62,154 nucleotides of DNA from an uncultured Eubacteriales bacterium (GCA_900315585.1 OMZP01000018.1:1-62154); one strand, 5' to 3'. Positions 24,158 through 33,000 are shown, numbered from the stretch's first letter. A program made the numbers and translations. The notes: generated by a model from the sequence alone, not told the origin.

Positions 24158-24188
24158 AAGGGACGGCATGCGCCGTCCCTTCCGTTTT
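24158..24188 (+). terminator. Terminator after miaA
   Basis: AAGGGACGGC and GCCGTCCCTT form the stem, followed by CCGTTTT. Confidence 0.6.
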
Positions 24189-24195
24189 CCATATC

Positions 24196-24371
24196 AGCCT
24201 TCCCCGATGGGGAAGGTGGATTTTTGTGAATTTGCTTGCAAATTCGCAAAAAGACGGATGAGGTCCTTGTCGGTGAATTTCGCGCGTTGATTGCGACAAA
24301 GGTGCGAGAAGGAACACTCGGGGACCTCATCCGGCGCTGACGCGCCACCTTCCCCAAGGGGGAAGGCTTTT
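24196..24371. repeat. CCTTCCCC/ACCTCATCC foldback element (no gene inside)
   Basis: Left half: AGCCTTCCCC-gat-GGGGAAGGTGG, then a variable hairpin (TTTGTGAATTTGC/GCAAATTCGCAAA), then GACGGATGAGGTCC. Right half: GGACCTCATCCGG, a variable hairpin (GGCGC-tga-CGCGCC), then CCACCTTCCCC-aag-GGGGAAGGCTT. The 55-bp centre has no ORF. Confidence 0.75.
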
Positions 24372-24430
24372 GGAGTATACGCCGCAGGGGCATTTCATTT
24401 ATTCCCCTATGTGGCAATCCGGTTCTCTAT

Positions 24431-25558
24431 TCACTCCACCAGCATCGGGATGCTGTCGTCGATCAAATCCCGCAGCTCCCAATAGCTGTCCTTCATGCGC
24501 TGCCAGGTGCCGCTGGACATGCCCTCGGGCGGCTCGTCCAGGTATTTCAGCGAGGCCACGGTCTGGATGTTTGCATCCTGCTTCCAGCAGTACACCGGCA
24601 CGATGCCCACGTTCGTGATGGCAAAGCCGCCGTCCTGCGTCTCCTGCACGGTGAACTCCAGGATGATGCCGGAATCGGTGTATCGCTTGAGCATGTTGTC
24701 GATGAAATTCCCCAGGCTGTAGGCCACCAGGCCCCGGTGTCCCTCGGCCTCCACGAACTCCACCGGCTGCACCATGTGGGGATGGCTGCCCAGCACCACG
24801 TCCACCCCGGCGGCCACCATCTTTTTGGCCCAGGTGACGATGTAGCTCTGGGGCCTGCGGAAGTATTCCTCGCCCCAGTGGGGAATGGCGATCACCACGT
24901 CAGCCCCGGCCTGGCGCAGCGCGGCCACCTCCCCCGGCAGGTCGGCCTTGCGCAGGTAGTTTACGCCGTATTCCTTCACGGCGGCGTTGCTCCAGTCCTC
25001 CATGCCGTTGGTCATCTGGGTGTAGCAGAGGAAGCCCAGGCGGATGCCGTTGACTTCCACGATGTTGAGCTTCTCCTTCTCCTGGGGCGTGCGGTTCGCG
25101 CCGCCGAAGTCGAAGCCCCAGGCCTCCACGTTGTCCGCGGTCTTCACCATGCCCTCGAAGTAGCGGTCCAGCATGTGGTTGTTGGCCAGGGTCAGGAAGT
25201 CCACCCCCGCGTCCTTCACCGCGTCCAGCAGGCTCTCCGGCGTGTTGAACATCGGGAAACCGGAGTAGGGCCGGTTTTCATACTGCCCGATGGTGGTCTC
25301 CAGGTTGGCGATGGTGTAGTCCGCGTCGGCCAGGGAATCGGCGATCAGCGCGTACTGGGGATGGAAGTCGTAGCTGCCGTCGGCCTGTTTGGCGATTTCC
25401 AGTTGCTTCTTGTGCACCATCAGATCCCCCACCGCCCGGATGCGACAGCTGCGCAGGGGCTGCACCGGCTCCAGCGTTGGGTTCGGCTCCAGCGCCTCGG
25501 CCTGGGCACCCGCGGCGCAAATAAGCAGCGCCAGCAGCAATACAAGGCATTTCTTCAT
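24431..25558 (-). CDS. CapA-family metallophosphatase-like exported protein
   Basis: A 375-aa exported protein of the PGA_cap (CapA) family, a calcineurin-like fold. The signal peptide is MKKCLVLLLALLICAAGAQA. The fold motifs are RAVGDLMVHK, YTIANLETTIG, FLTLANNHMLDRYFEG, VVIAIPHWGEEY and VVLGSHPHMVQPVEF, with YSLGNFIDN near the end. CapA takes part in poly-gamma-glutamate capsule synthesis in Bacillus, but no capB/capC is present here, so an actual capsule role is doubtful. ATG at 25558 has GGAAGGA upstream. Confidence 0.88.
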   Translation of the reverse strand: MKKCLVLLLALLICAAGAQAEALEPNPTLEPVQPLRSCRIRAVGDLMVHKKQLEIAKQADGSYDFHPQYALIADSLADADYTIANLETTIGQYENRPYSGFPMFNTPESLLDAVKDAGVDFLTLANNHMLDRYFEGMVKTADNVEAWGFDFGGANRTPQEKEKLNIVEVNGIRLGFLCYTQMTNGMEDWSNAAVKEYGVNYLRKADLPGEVAALRQAGADVVIAIPHWGEEYFRRPQSYIVTWAKKMVAAGVDVVLGSHPHMVQPVEFVEAEGHRGLVAYSLGNFIDNMLKRYTDSGIILEFTVQETQDGGFAITNVGIVPVYCWKQDANIQTVASLKYLDEPPEGMSSGTWQRMKDSYWELRDLIDDSIPMLVE

Positions 25559-25601
25559 TCGTACAGTCCTTCCGTGGGCCCGTCGGGCGTTTACTTCATT
25601 G

Positions 25602-25630
25602 AGTATAGTCAAAACCGCCCCCGAAGTCAA
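25602..25630 (-). promoter_or_regulatory. Promoter of the CapA-like gene
   Basis: Minus-strand TTGACT (25625-25630), 17-nt spacer, TATACT (25602-25607). Confidence 0.75.
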
Positions 25631-25673
25631 TAAGCCGGGCGCGGCGGCATGGCTGGGGCCAGAAAATTTCTGC

Positions 25674-25702
25674 TTGCCATTTCCGCCCGTTTACGCTACA
25701 AT
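25674..25702 (+). promoter_or_regulatory. Promoter of the frr-uppS-cdsA-dxr block
   Basis: TTGCCA (25674-25679), 17-nt spacer, TACAAT (25697-25702). Confidence 0.65.
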
Positions 25703-25757
25703 AATAACCAGAAAATAATGGCGTGATTTGCGCGCTATAACAGCGGAGGTTGAGAGT

Positions 25758-26315
25758 ATGTATAAGGAGACCATCAAAAACGCGGGCGTCAAGATGGACA
25801 AGACCATCGCCACCGTGCAGAACGACCTGGGCAGTCTGCGCGCGGGCCGCGCCAATCCCAAGATCCTGGACAAGATCACCGTGGACTACTACGGCACCCC
25901 CACCGCCCTGAATCAGGTGGGCAACATCTCCTCGCCGGAGCCCCGGCTGCTGGTGATCGCGCCCTGGGAGCCGAAGATGATCGGGCCCATCGAAAAGGCC
26001 ATCCAGAAGTCCGACCTGGGCATCAACCCCTCCAACGACGGCAAGGTGATCCGCCTGCTGGTGCCGGAGCTGACCGGCGAGCGCCGCAAGGAGCTGTGCA
26101 AGCAGGTGAAGAAGATGGTGGACGAGGGCAAGGTCGCCATCCGCAACATCCGCCGCGACGCCATGGAGACCGTCAAGAAGATGAAGAAGGACTCCGAGAT
26201 CACCGAGGACGACCAGAAGATCGCCGAGAAGGACCTGCAGAAGGTCACCGACAGCCACATCGAGGAGCTGGACAGGATCGGCGCGGACAAGGAAAAGGAG
26301 ATCATGTCCGTCTGA
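25758..26315 (+). CDS. frr: Ribosome recycling factor
   Basis: RRF works with EF-G to split the post-termination ribosome. The 185-aa protein shows LRAGRANPKILDKITVDYYGTPTALNQVG, IAPWEPKMIGPIEKAI, and the helical arm with ELTGERRKELCKQVKKMVDEGKVAIRNIRRDA. I chose ATG 25758 because GCGGAGG sits 8 nt upstream and it matches the family N-terminus. It opens the classic Firmicutes block leading to polC, but tsf and pyrH are not upstream. A small ATCCGC-gat-GCGGAT hairpin follows the stop. Confidence 0.98.
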   Translation: MYKETIKNAGVKMDKTIATVQNDLGSLRAGRANPKILDKITVDYYGTPTALNQVGNISSPEPRLLVIAPWEPKMIGPIEKAIQKSDLGINPSNDGKVIRLLVPELTGERRKELCKQVKKMVDEGKVAIRNIRRDAMETVKKMKKDSEITEDDQKIAEKDLQKVTDSHIEELDRIGADKEKEIMSV

Positions 26316-26337
26316 TTCCAACATCCGCGATGCGGAT

Positions 26338-26505
26338 TTGGAACACAGGGAACAGGGAACAGGCAACAGGGAGCAGGGAAACCGCCCGGATACAGTGGTT
26401 TCGTGGCAATGGCTTTCTCGCTGTGCGCAAGTGCCGATAAAGAAAAAGGAACTGTGCGTCGGCAGCTATTCCTGTTCCCTGTTCCCTGTTGCCTGTTCCC
26501 TCAAT
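26338..26505. repeat. Seven-base repeat pair (GGAACAG / TGTTCCC)
   Basis: Tandem GGAACAG-like units at 26338-26381 and their complement (CTATTCC TGTTCCC TGTTCCC TGTTGCC TGTTCCC) at 26466-26505 flank 85 bp with no ORF, between frr and uppS. Confidence 0.65.
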
Positions 26506-26531
26506 CATTGATGCGACAGGGGGGTGTTTTT

Positions 26532-27476
26532 ATGTTCTTTGACAAGCTCTCGAAGCTCCTGAACGACGTGTTCAAGCCGAAGCCCAAATACATCACGGTG
26601 ACACCCGTGTCCAGCGCGGAGCCCACCCAGATGCTGCCTCCCAGCAAGCTGCCCCGCCACGTGGCCATCATCATGGACGGCAACGGGCGCTGGGCGCAGA
26701 AGCGGGGCATGCCCCGCTCGGCGGGCCACGCCGCGGGCACCGAGGCCCTGCGGGAAATCATCCGCGCCAGCGACGACTGGGGCATCGAGGCGCTGAGCCT
26801 CTACGCCTTCTCCACGGAGAACTGGTCGCGCTCGAAGGAGGAGGTCGGCGCGCTGATGGGGCTGCTGCTCAAGTACTTCACCAGCGAGATCGACGAATTG
26901 GACGCCAAGCACGTGAAAATCACCATCCTGGGGGACGTGGACGGCATGCCCCAGCCCCAGCGGGAGGCCCTGATCAACGCCATGGCGCGCACGAAGGCCA
27001 ACACGGGCCTCAAGCTGAACATCGCGCTGAACTACGGCGGGCGCGCAGAACTGGTTCGGGCAGCGAAGGCGCTGGCGCGCAAGGCGAAGAACGGGGAACT
27101 CGACCCGGAGGCCATCGACGAGGCGATGTTCGCGGGTGAACTCTACACGGCGGGGCTCCCCGACGTGGACCTGCTGATCCGCACCAGCGGCGAGCTGCGC
27201 ACCTCCAACTTCCTGCCCTGGCAGCTGGTGTATGCCGAGATGGTGTTCGACGACTGCTACTGGCCGGAATTCGACCGCACCCACTATTTGAAGTGCCTGC
27301 GCGCCTACGCCGAGCGCGACCGCCGCTTCGGCGGCGCAGAGGCCACCGAGCCCGCGAAAGCCGAGGAAGCGCCCGTCCAGCACGAACCGGCGGCGGCGGA
27401 AAAACCCGCCAGGGAAGAACCGACGGAGGATGTCGAGGAACCCGTCGTTTCCGCGGAGGACGCGGAAGAAGCATAG
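26532..27476 (+). CDS. uppS: Undecaprenyl diphosphate synthase (isoprenyl transferase)
   Basis: UppS builds the C55 lipid carrier for cell-wall synthesis from FPP and IPP. The 314-aa protein contains HVAIIMDGNGRWAQKRG (catalytic Asp), SLYAFSTENWSR, LNIALNYGGRAELVRA and DLLIRTSGELRTSNFLPWQLVYAEMVF. It is about 60 residues longer than usual: an N-terminal extension of about 40 residues and a C-terminal Ala/Glu/Pro-rich acidic tail of about 50 residues. The tail looks disordered and may be lineage-specific. ATG 26532 has GGGGGGTG upstream. Confidence 0.95.
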   Translation: MFFDKLSKLLNDVFKPKPKYITVTPVSSAEPTQMLPPSKLPRHVAIIMDGNGRWAQKRGMPRSAGHAAGTEALREIIRASDDWGIEALSLYAFSTENWSRSKEEVGALMGLLLKYFTSEIDELDAKHVKITILGDVDGMPQPQREALINAMARTKANTGLKLNIALNYGGRAELVRAAKALARKAKNGELDPEAIDEAMFAGELYTAGLPDVDLLIRTSGELRTSNFLPWQLVYAEMVFDDCYWPEFDRTHYLKCLRAYAERDRRFGGAEATEPAKAEEAPVQHEPAAAEKPAREEPTEDVEEPVVSAEDAEEA

Positions 27477-27489
27477 GAACAGGAGAAGA

Positions 27490-27545
27490 CGACCTCATCC
27501 GACCTCGCTGCGCTCGGCCACCTTCCCCAAAGGGGAAGGCTTTTG
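27490..27545. repeat. CCTTCCCC/ACCTCATCC half element
   Basis: A right half only: GACCTCATCCG, a variable hairpin, then CCACCTTCCCC-aaa-GGGGAAGGCTTTT, starting 13 nt after the uppS stop. Confidence 0.65.
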
Positions 27546-27560
27546 GGGGCCGTGTGGCAG

Positions 27561-27780
27561 TTGTAGGGGCGGCGTTGCGCCGCCCGCCAAAACGGGGGCA
27601 ACCCCTCCGGCGCTCTGCGCCACCTCCCCTTACACAGGGGATGCAAAGGAGGTACGACCTCTTCCGTCTGGCCTGTGGCCAGCCACTGACGGGGGCTCGC
27701 CAGCCCGTTCTCGCTGAAAACAGCACACTGTGCTGTTTTCCGGGCGCTCGAACCTCCTAAAGGGGAAGGCTTTGTCAACC
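27561..27780. repeat. Composite repeat region between uppS and cdsA
   Basis: A GTAGGGGCGGCG/CGCCGCCC hairpin (27561-27585), then a CTCCGGCGC-tct-GCGCCACCTCCCC unit (27603-27650) and AAACAGCACactgTGCTGTTTT (27717-27739), ending CTCCTAAAGGGGAAGGCTTT. I see no credible coding sequence. Confidence 0.5.
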
Positions 27781-27800
27781 GCCGAGGATGCAGGCATTTT

Positions 27801-27875
27801 CAATTCCTCATTCCTCACTCCTCATTCCTAATTCCTCCTCACTCCTAACTCCTCACTCCTAACTCCACTCCACAC
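27801..27875. repeat. Seven-base tandem repeat (ATTCCTC / AACTCCT types)
   Basis: About ten degenerate 7-nt units directly ahead of the cdsA ribosome site, without an inverted partner nearby. Confidence 0.65.
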
Positions 27876-27895
27876 TCACAAACGGGAGGCCGAAA

Positions 27896-28771
27896 TTGAT
27901 TAAGCGCATCATCACCGCCGCGGTCCTGATCCTCATCATGGCGCTGGCGATCTGGTTCCAGGGCTGGCCCCTGCGCATTCTGCTGCTGATCAGCATGCTG
28001 ATGAGCACCAGCGAGATGTACCGCGCCTTCCGCCGCATCGGCTACGACCCGGTGCGCTGGGCGGGCTACACCTACTGCGTGCTGGCCGTGCTGGCCCAGG
28101 CCTACTACGCCCAGCTGACGAACAAGATGGGCCTGTTTGAATCCATCAGCCCGCCCATGTTCGCGCTGATCGTGGGGCTGCTGCTGGCCTTCACGGTCAT
28201 CATCCTCAAGGGCAAAGTGGCCTTCGACAGCCTGATGAGCACGGTGTTCCCGATGTTGTACCCGGGGCTGTTCTTCTCGCTGATCATCACCCTGCAGGAT
28301 CTGGACACCCGCACCGCCTCCACCCTGGCGCTGGTGCTGGCCTTCTTCATCGCCTCCGTGAACGACACCTTCGCCCTGTTCATCGGCCTGCGCTTCGGCA
28401 AGCACAGGCTGTCGCCGGAAATCAGCCCGAAGAAGAGCGTGGAGGGCGCCGTGGCGGGGCTCGTGGCCAGCGTGGGATTTGCGGTGCTGGCCCCGGTGGT
28501 GACCCGGAGCATGGCCGCCTCCTTCCCGGAGATGCAAGCCCAGCTGGCCGCCGCGCCGCTGCCGCCCCTGTGGGCCTTCGCGCTGCTGGGGCTGGTGGCC
28601 GGGGTGCTGTCCCAGATCGGCGACCTGGTGGCCTCCCTGGTGAAGCGGCACTGCGGCATCAAGGATTTCGGCACCATCTTCCCCGGCCACGGCGGCATGC
28701 TGGACCGCATGGACGGCATCCTGTTCTGCGGCGTGGCCTGCTACGTATTCTTCAAGATTGCGGGACTATAA
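27896..28771 (+). CDS. cdsA: Phosphatidate cytidylyltransferase
   Basis: CdsA makes CDP-diacylglycerol from phosphatidic acid and CTP at the membrane, the branch point for phospholipid synthesis. The 291-aa protein has about eight hydrophobic segments. The C-terminal CDP-DAG synthase signature is seen as SQIGDLVASLVKRHCGIKDFG...PGHGGMLDRMDGILF. The start is TTG at 27896, with GGGAGG 6-8 nt upstream; no ATG fits. dxr follows after 1 nt. Confidence 0.96.
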   Translation: MIKRIITAAVLILIMALAIWFQGWPLRILLLISMLMSTSEMYRAFRRIGYDPVRWAGYTYCVLAVLAQAYYAQLTNKMGLFESISPPMFALIVGLLLAFTVIILKGKVAFDSLMSTVFPMLYPGLFFSLIITLQDLDTRTASTLALVLAFFIASVNDTFALFIGLRFGKHRLSPEISPKKSVEGAVAGLVASVGFAVLAPVVTRSMAASFPEMQAQLAAAPLPPLWAFALLGLVAGVLSQIGDLVASLVKRHCGIKDFGTIFPGHGGMLDRMDGILFCGVACYVFFKIAGL

Positions 28772-28772
28772 T

Positions 28773-29930
28773 ATGAAGACGAGAACCATCGCCATCCTGG
28801 GCGCCACCGGCTCCATCGGCACCCAGGCACTGGACATCGTGCGCCGGTACCCGGAGGCGTTCAAGGCCGACTGTCTGACGGCCTGCGGGTCGGCGGAAAA
28901 GCTGTTTGAGCTGTGCCGGGCGTTTCGGCCCGGCGTGGCCGCGCTGGTGAAGGAGCCGGAGGAGATCCCGGAGGACCTGCGCAGCATCCAGTGGTTCTTC
29001 GGGCCGGATTCCACGGTCAGGGCACTCGTGGCCTCGAAGTGCCAGGATGCGCTGTGCGCCATCGTGGGCATCGCGGGCCTGGACGCCGTGTGGCACGCGC
29101 TGGATGTGTGCGAGCGGGTGCTGCTGGCCAACAAGGAGGCCCTCGTCACCGGCGGGGACCTGGTGATGGCCAAGGCCGCCGCAACAGGCAAGCCCCTCTT
29201 GCCCGTGGACAGCGAGCACTCCGCCATCTTCCAGTGCCTCCAGGCGCGGCAGGGCAACCCGGTGAAGAAGCTGCTGCTCACCTGCTCCGGCGGGGCCCTT
29301 CGGAACTGGAAGAAGGAAGACATCTACCACGCCACCGTCCGGGACGTGCTGGCCCATCCCACCTGGAACATGGGCGGCAAGATCACCGTGGACTGCGCCA
29401 GCATGGTGAACAAGGGGCTGGAGGTCATCGAGGCCCACCACCTGTTTGACATGCCCGCGGAGCGAATCGAGGTCGTCGTCCATCCCCAGAGCGTCATCCA
29501 CAGCATGGTGGAGTTCGAGGACGGCGCGGTGCTGGCCCAGCTGGGCATGCCGGACATGCGCGGGCCCATCGGCTACGCCATGGGCTTCCCCCACCGCCTG
29601 CCCTACGAGGCCAAACCCCTGGACTTCGCGGCCCTGGGGCACCTGGACTTCGCCGCCCCGGACCACGACCGCTTCCCCTGCCTGGGCATGGCCATCGAGG
29701 CCCTGAAGGCGGGCGGCAGCGCGCCGGTGGTGCTCAACGGGGCCAACGAGGTGGCCGTGGGCGCGTTCCTCCGGGAACAGATCCCCTTCGGGCGTATCCC
29801 GGAGATCATCCGCAGCGCCCTGGACAGCGTGCCGGTGCGCGCAATATCATCCATCTCGGATGTATACGAGGCGGATCGACGCGCAAGAGAGTGCGCCGAG
29901 AAACAATTAGGAATGAGGAATGAGAAATGA
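28773..29930 (+). CDS. dxr: 1-deoxy-D-xylulose 5-phosphate reductoisomerase
   Basis: Dxr converts DXP to MEP, the committed step of the non-mevalonate isoprenoid pathway, which feeds uppS and ispG in this block. The 385-aa protein has the NADPH site AILGATGSIGTQALDIV, LLANKEALVTGG, LPVDSEHSAIFQCLQ (metal and substrate binding), and IGYAMGFPHRLPYE. The start is one base after the cdsA stop with a weak ribosome site, so it is coupled. The last residues (QLGMRNEK) and the stop codon are encoded by the heptamer-type repeat that follows. Confidence 0.97.
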   Translation: MKTRTIAILGATGSIGTQALDIVRRYPEAFKADCLTACGSAEKLFELCRAFRPGVAALVKEPEEIPEDLRSIQWFFGPDSTVRALVASKCQDALCAIVGIAGLDAVWHALDVCERVLLANKEALVTGGDLVMAKAAATGKPLLPVDSEHSAIFQCLQARQGNPVKKLLLTCSGGALRNWKKEDIYHATVRDVLAHPTWNMGGKITVDCASMVNKGLEVIEAHHLFDMPAERIEVVVHPQSVIHSMVEFEDGAVLAQLGMPDMRGPIGYAMGFPHRLPYEAKPLDFAALGHLDFAAPDHDRFPCLGMAIEALKAGGSAPVVLNGANEVAVGAFLREQIPFGRIPEIIRSALDSVPVRAISSISDVYEADRRARECAEKQLGMRNEK

Positions 29931-30055
29931 GGAATTGAGGTTCAAATCCCTCCGGGATTTGTTTATATTGAAACAACAATCGCCGTTTATAATTCAATGA
30001 AATCCGCAGGGATTTCCACAACAATTCCTCATTCCTCATTCCTCATTCCTCATTA
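29906..30055. repeat. Seven-base repeat pair forming a long hairpin (dxr-rseP gap)
   Basis: AATTAGGAATGAGGAATGAGAAATGAGGAATTG (29907-29939) is nearly complementary to CAATTCCTCATTCCTCATTCCTC (30023-30050). The left arm encodes the last codons of dxr. Confidence 0.7.
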
Positions 30056-30070
30056 AAACCGGAGGTTTCA

Positions 30071-31132
30071 ATGCTATCCAATATCCTCTACATCCTTCTC
30101 GCCATCGTGATGCTGGGCATCATCGTGACGGTGCACGAATTCGGCCACTACCTGGTGGGGCGGCTGTGCGGCATCGGCGTGCTGGAGTTCTCCGTGGGCT
30201 TCGGCCCGCGCCTCTTCGGCTGGGAGCGCAAGGGCATCCAGTACTCCCTGCGGGCGATCCCCCTGGGCGGCTACTGCGCGTTTCTTGGCGAGGACGAGCG
30301 CAACGACGACCCCCGCGCCATGAACAACCAGCCGGTCTGGAAGCGATTTCTGACGGTGCTGGCCGGGCCGTTCATGAACTTCGTGCTGGCCTTCGTGGTG
30401 TGCGCCATCATGCTGAACGCCTACTTCATCGCCGAGACCTATCCCATCATCGACCAGGTGGTTCAGGGCATGCCCGCCGAGGCCGCGGGCCTCATGGCCG
30501 GGGACAAAATCCTTTCGGTCAACGGCGTGGAACTCACCAACGACTCCGCCGGGGTGAGCCTGATGCTGCAAACCATGCAGTCCGGCGACCTGACGAAGCC
30601 CGTGGACCTTTTGATCGAGCGGGACGGCGCGCAACAGGATTACCAGATGACTGCCGTGCCGGTGGAGGTGGAGGGCTCGACCCGCTACCAGATCGGCATC
30701 GTTTTCTCCAGCCGCACCTTCAGCTTCTTTGAGTCCCTCCGGGAGGCGGGCAGCTACATGGCGGAGACCACCGGCATGATGCTGGACAGCCTCAAGAACC
30801 TGATCTTCAAGGGCGAGGGCCTGGAGGACACCACCGGGACCGTAGGCATCATCGCCGTGGTGGCCCAGCGGGCCCGGGAGGGCATGTACATGGTGCTTTG
30901 GCTGATGTTCATCATCAGCCTGAACCTGGGCATCATCAACCTGCTGCCCATCCCCGCGCTGGACGGCGGGCGGCTGCTGTTCTTGATCGTCGAGGCCATC
31001 CGCCGCAAGCCCATCCCCCCGGAGAAGGAGGGCCTGGTCCACGCCGTGGGCATGGTGCTCATCCTGGGCCTGTTCGTGGTGCTGACCTACCACGACATCG
31101 TGCGGCTGGTGACCGGCGGGTTCAACTTCTGA
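30071..31132 (+). CDS. rseP: Site-2 intramembrane zinc protease
   Basis: RseP/RasP cleaves membrane-embedded substrates such as anti-sigma factors and signal-peptide remnants. The 353-aa protein has the HEFGH zinc site at residues 22-26 in the first membrane helix. A PDZ domain lies around residues 125-200 (VVQGMPAEAAGLMAGDKILSVNG). The third ligand is in NLLPIPALDGGRLLF. GGAGG lies 6 nt before the ATG. It sits between dxr and ispG as in other Clostridia. Confidence 0.96.
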   Translation: MLSNILYILLAIVMLGIIVTVHEFGHYLVGRLCGIGVLEFSVGFGPRLFGWERKGIQYSLRAIPLGGYCAFLGEDERNDDPRAMNNQPVWKRFLTVLAGPFMNFVLAFVVCAIMLNAYFIAETYPIIDQVVQGMPAEAAGLMAGDKILSVNGVELTNDSAGVSLMLQTMQSGDLTKPVDLLIERDGAQQDYQMTAVPVEVEGSTRYQIGIVFSSRTFSFFESLREAGSYMAETTGMMLDSLKNLIFKGEGLEDTTGTVGIIAVVAQRAREGMYMVLWLMFIISLNLGIINLLPIPALDGGRLLFLIVEAIRRKPIPPEKEGLVHAVGMVLILGLFVVLTYHDIVRLVTGGFNF

Positions 31133-31137
31133 CCCAG

Positions 31138-31296
31138 AAAGGCTTCCCTTTGAGGGGAAGCTGGCGCGAAGCGCCTGATGAGGTGGCGCCACAGCGAATG
31201 GCACGTCTGTTTCAATGGACGAATGAAAGTATCGGTGACACCTCATCCGTCTCGCCTTCGGCGATCCACCTTCTTCCCCTCGAGGGGGAAGGCTTC
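31138..31296. repeat. CCTTCCCC/ACCTCATCC foldback element (rseP-ispG gap)
   Basis: Left half: AAAGGCTTCCC-ttt-GAGGGGAAGCTGG with hairpin GGCGC-gaa-GCGCC and TGATGAGGTG. Right half: CACCTCATCCG, hairpin TCGCC-ttc-GGCGA, and CTTCCCCTCGAGGGGGAAGGCTT. Centre 54 bp, no ORF. A short degenerate pyrimidine-rich repeat follows, up to the ispG ribosome site. Confidence 0.7.
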
Positions 31297-31366
31297 AGAG
31301 CGCGTTAGCCGCTCACTACAACTCCACACTCCACTCTCCACACCCCACACTCAAAAGGAGCTCGCT

Positions 31367-32419
31367 ATGACCCGCAAAGTATTCGTCGGCCCCGTCGCCA
31401 TCGGCGGCGGCGCGCCGATCACAGTTCAGACCATGACCAACACCGACACCCGGGACGTTCAGGCGACGCTTTCGCAGATCCGCGCCATGGCGGCGGCGGG
31501 GGCGGACATCGTGCGCGTCTCCGTGTACGACGAGGCCTGCGCGAAGGCCGTGCGCGCGCTGGTGGACGGCAGCCCCGTGCCCCTGGTGGCGGACATTCAC
31601 TTCGACCACAGGCTGGCCATCCAATCCATTGAAAACGGCATCGCGAAGGTGCGCATCAACCCCGGCAACATCGGCGGAGAGGCCCATGTGAAGGAGCTGG
31701 CGGACTGCCTGAAGCTCCACCACGTGCCGGTGCGCATCGGCGTGAACAGCGGCAGCATCGAAAAGGACATTCTGAAAAAACACGGCGGCGTCACACCCCA
31801 GGGCATGGTGGAGAGCGGCCTGAACCACGCGCGGATGCTGGAGAAGGCCGGGTTTGAGGACATCGTGCTGTCCTTCAAGGCCACGGACGTGAACAAGATG
31901 GTGAACGCCTGCCGACTGGCGGCGAAGGTGTGCGACTATCCCCAGCACATCGGCGTCACCGAGTCCGGCACGGCGGACGTGGGCATCGTGAAGAGCGCCG
32001 TGGGCATCGGCGCGCTGCTGATCGACGGCATCGGCGACACCATCCGGGTGTCCCTGTCCGGCGACCCGGTGCAGGAGGTGCCCGCCGGGCTTTCGATCCT
32101 GCGGGCCTGCGGCGCGCGCAGGGACAGCATCGAGATCATCTCCTGCCCCACCTGCGGCCGCACGGGCATCGACGTGGAGGGCATCGCCCGCCGGGTGCGC
32201 GCCGAGACCGCGGACATCAAGGTACCCTTGAAGGTGGCCGTGATGGGCTGCGTGGTGAACGGCCCCGGCGAGGCCCGGGAGGCCGACCTGGGCGTGGCAG
32301 GAGGCAAGGACGGCGCGGGCGTGCTGTTCGTGAGGGGCCAGGCCCCGCGGCCCGTCAAGGGCGGCGACCTGGCGGCGGAGCTGATCGCCGAAATCCGCAG
32401 GATGGTCGCCGAGCGATGA
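31367..32419 (+). CDS. ispG: 4-hydroxy-3-methylbut-2-enyl diphosphate synthase (GcpE)
   Basis: IspG is the [4Fe-4S] enzyme that converts ME-cPP to HMBPP near the end of the MEP pathway. The 350-aa protein starts RKVFVGPVAIGGGAPITVQTM, has VPLVADIHFDHRLAI and NPGNIGG, and binds the cluster through ISCPTCGRTGID and MGCVVNGPGEARE. AAAGGAG precedes the ATG at 31367. Its TGA overlaps the ATG of the next gene. Confidence 0.97.
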   Translation: MTRKVFVGPVAIGGGAPITVQTMTNTDTRDVQATLSQIRAMAAAGADIVRVSVYDEACAKAVRALVDGSPVPLVADIHFDHRLAIQSIENGIAKVRINPGNIGGEAHVKELADCLKLHHVPVRIGVNSGSIEKDILKKHGGVTPQGMVESGLNHARMLEKAGFEDIVLSFKATDVNKMVNACRLAAKVCDYPQHIGVTESGTADVGIVKSAVGIGALLIDGIGDTIRVSLSGDPVQEVPAGLSILRACGARRDSIEIISCPTCGRTGIDVEGIARRVRAETADIKVPLKVAVMGCVVNGPGEAREADLGVAGGKDGAGVLFVRGQAPRPVKGGDLAAELIAEIRRMVAER

Positions 32420-32997
32420 CGTACACGCCTGAATTTGCCGCAAAATCCCGCTGCGTGCGCCTGGAGACGCCCCGGCTGATCGTGCGGGAGCACCGGCTGG
32501 AGGATCTCATCCCCCTGCACGCCATTCTCACCCATCCCGCCGCCACCTGGTACATCCCCTCCATGCGCAAGGAGAGCGAAGGCGAGACCGAGGCCTACCT
32601 GCGCAGCGTGATGCGGGACGCGGAAAGGCCCATCCGCCTGCGCTACAACCTGGCCATCGAGGAGAAGGACACCGGCGCGCTGCTGGGCAGCGTGGGCCTG
32701 CACAGAATCGACGGCACCAGCGAGGGCGCCCACTACGGCCTGGGTTACTTCCTGCGCCCGGACCGCTGGAACCGGGGCTACACCACCGAAGCCGCCCGCG
32801 CCGCCCTGGGCTTTCTGTTCGGCGGCAACGCCTGCCGCGTATCCGCCTCCTGCCTGGCGGAGAACCTGGGCTCCCGCCGGGTGGCGGAGAAGTGCGGCAT
32901 GACCCAGGAGGCTTTGCTCAAGTCCCACACCTGGCACGACGGCCAGTGGAAGGATTGCGCGGTGTACCGCGTCTTCCGGGAGGACTATCTTTTCTGA
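32416..32997 (+). CDS. GNAT acetyltransferase (RimJ/RimL-like)
   Basis: A 193-aa N-acetyltransferase. The N-terminus RLETPRLIVREHRLEDLIPLHAI is the RimJ/RimL-type beta strand and helix. The acetyl-CoA region is YGLGYFLRPDRWNRGYTTEAARAALGFLF. The C-terminus (VAEKCGMTQEALLKSHTWHDGQWKDCAVYRVFREDY) also fits. The ATG overlaps the ispG stop by 4 nt (ATGA), showing translational coupling. The substrate is unknown; it is an insertion relative to the usual ispG-proS-polC order. Confidence 0.88.
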   Translation: MTYTPEFAAKSRCVRLETPRLIVREHRLEDLIPLHAILTHPAATWYIPSMRKESEGETEAYLRSVMRDAERPIRLRYNLAIEEKDTGALLGSVGLHRIDGTSEGAHYGLGYFLRPDRWNRGYTTEAARAALGFLFGGNACRVSASCLAENLGSRRVAEKCGMTQEALLKSHTWHDGQWKDCAVYRVFREDYLF

Positions 32998-33000
32998 CCC

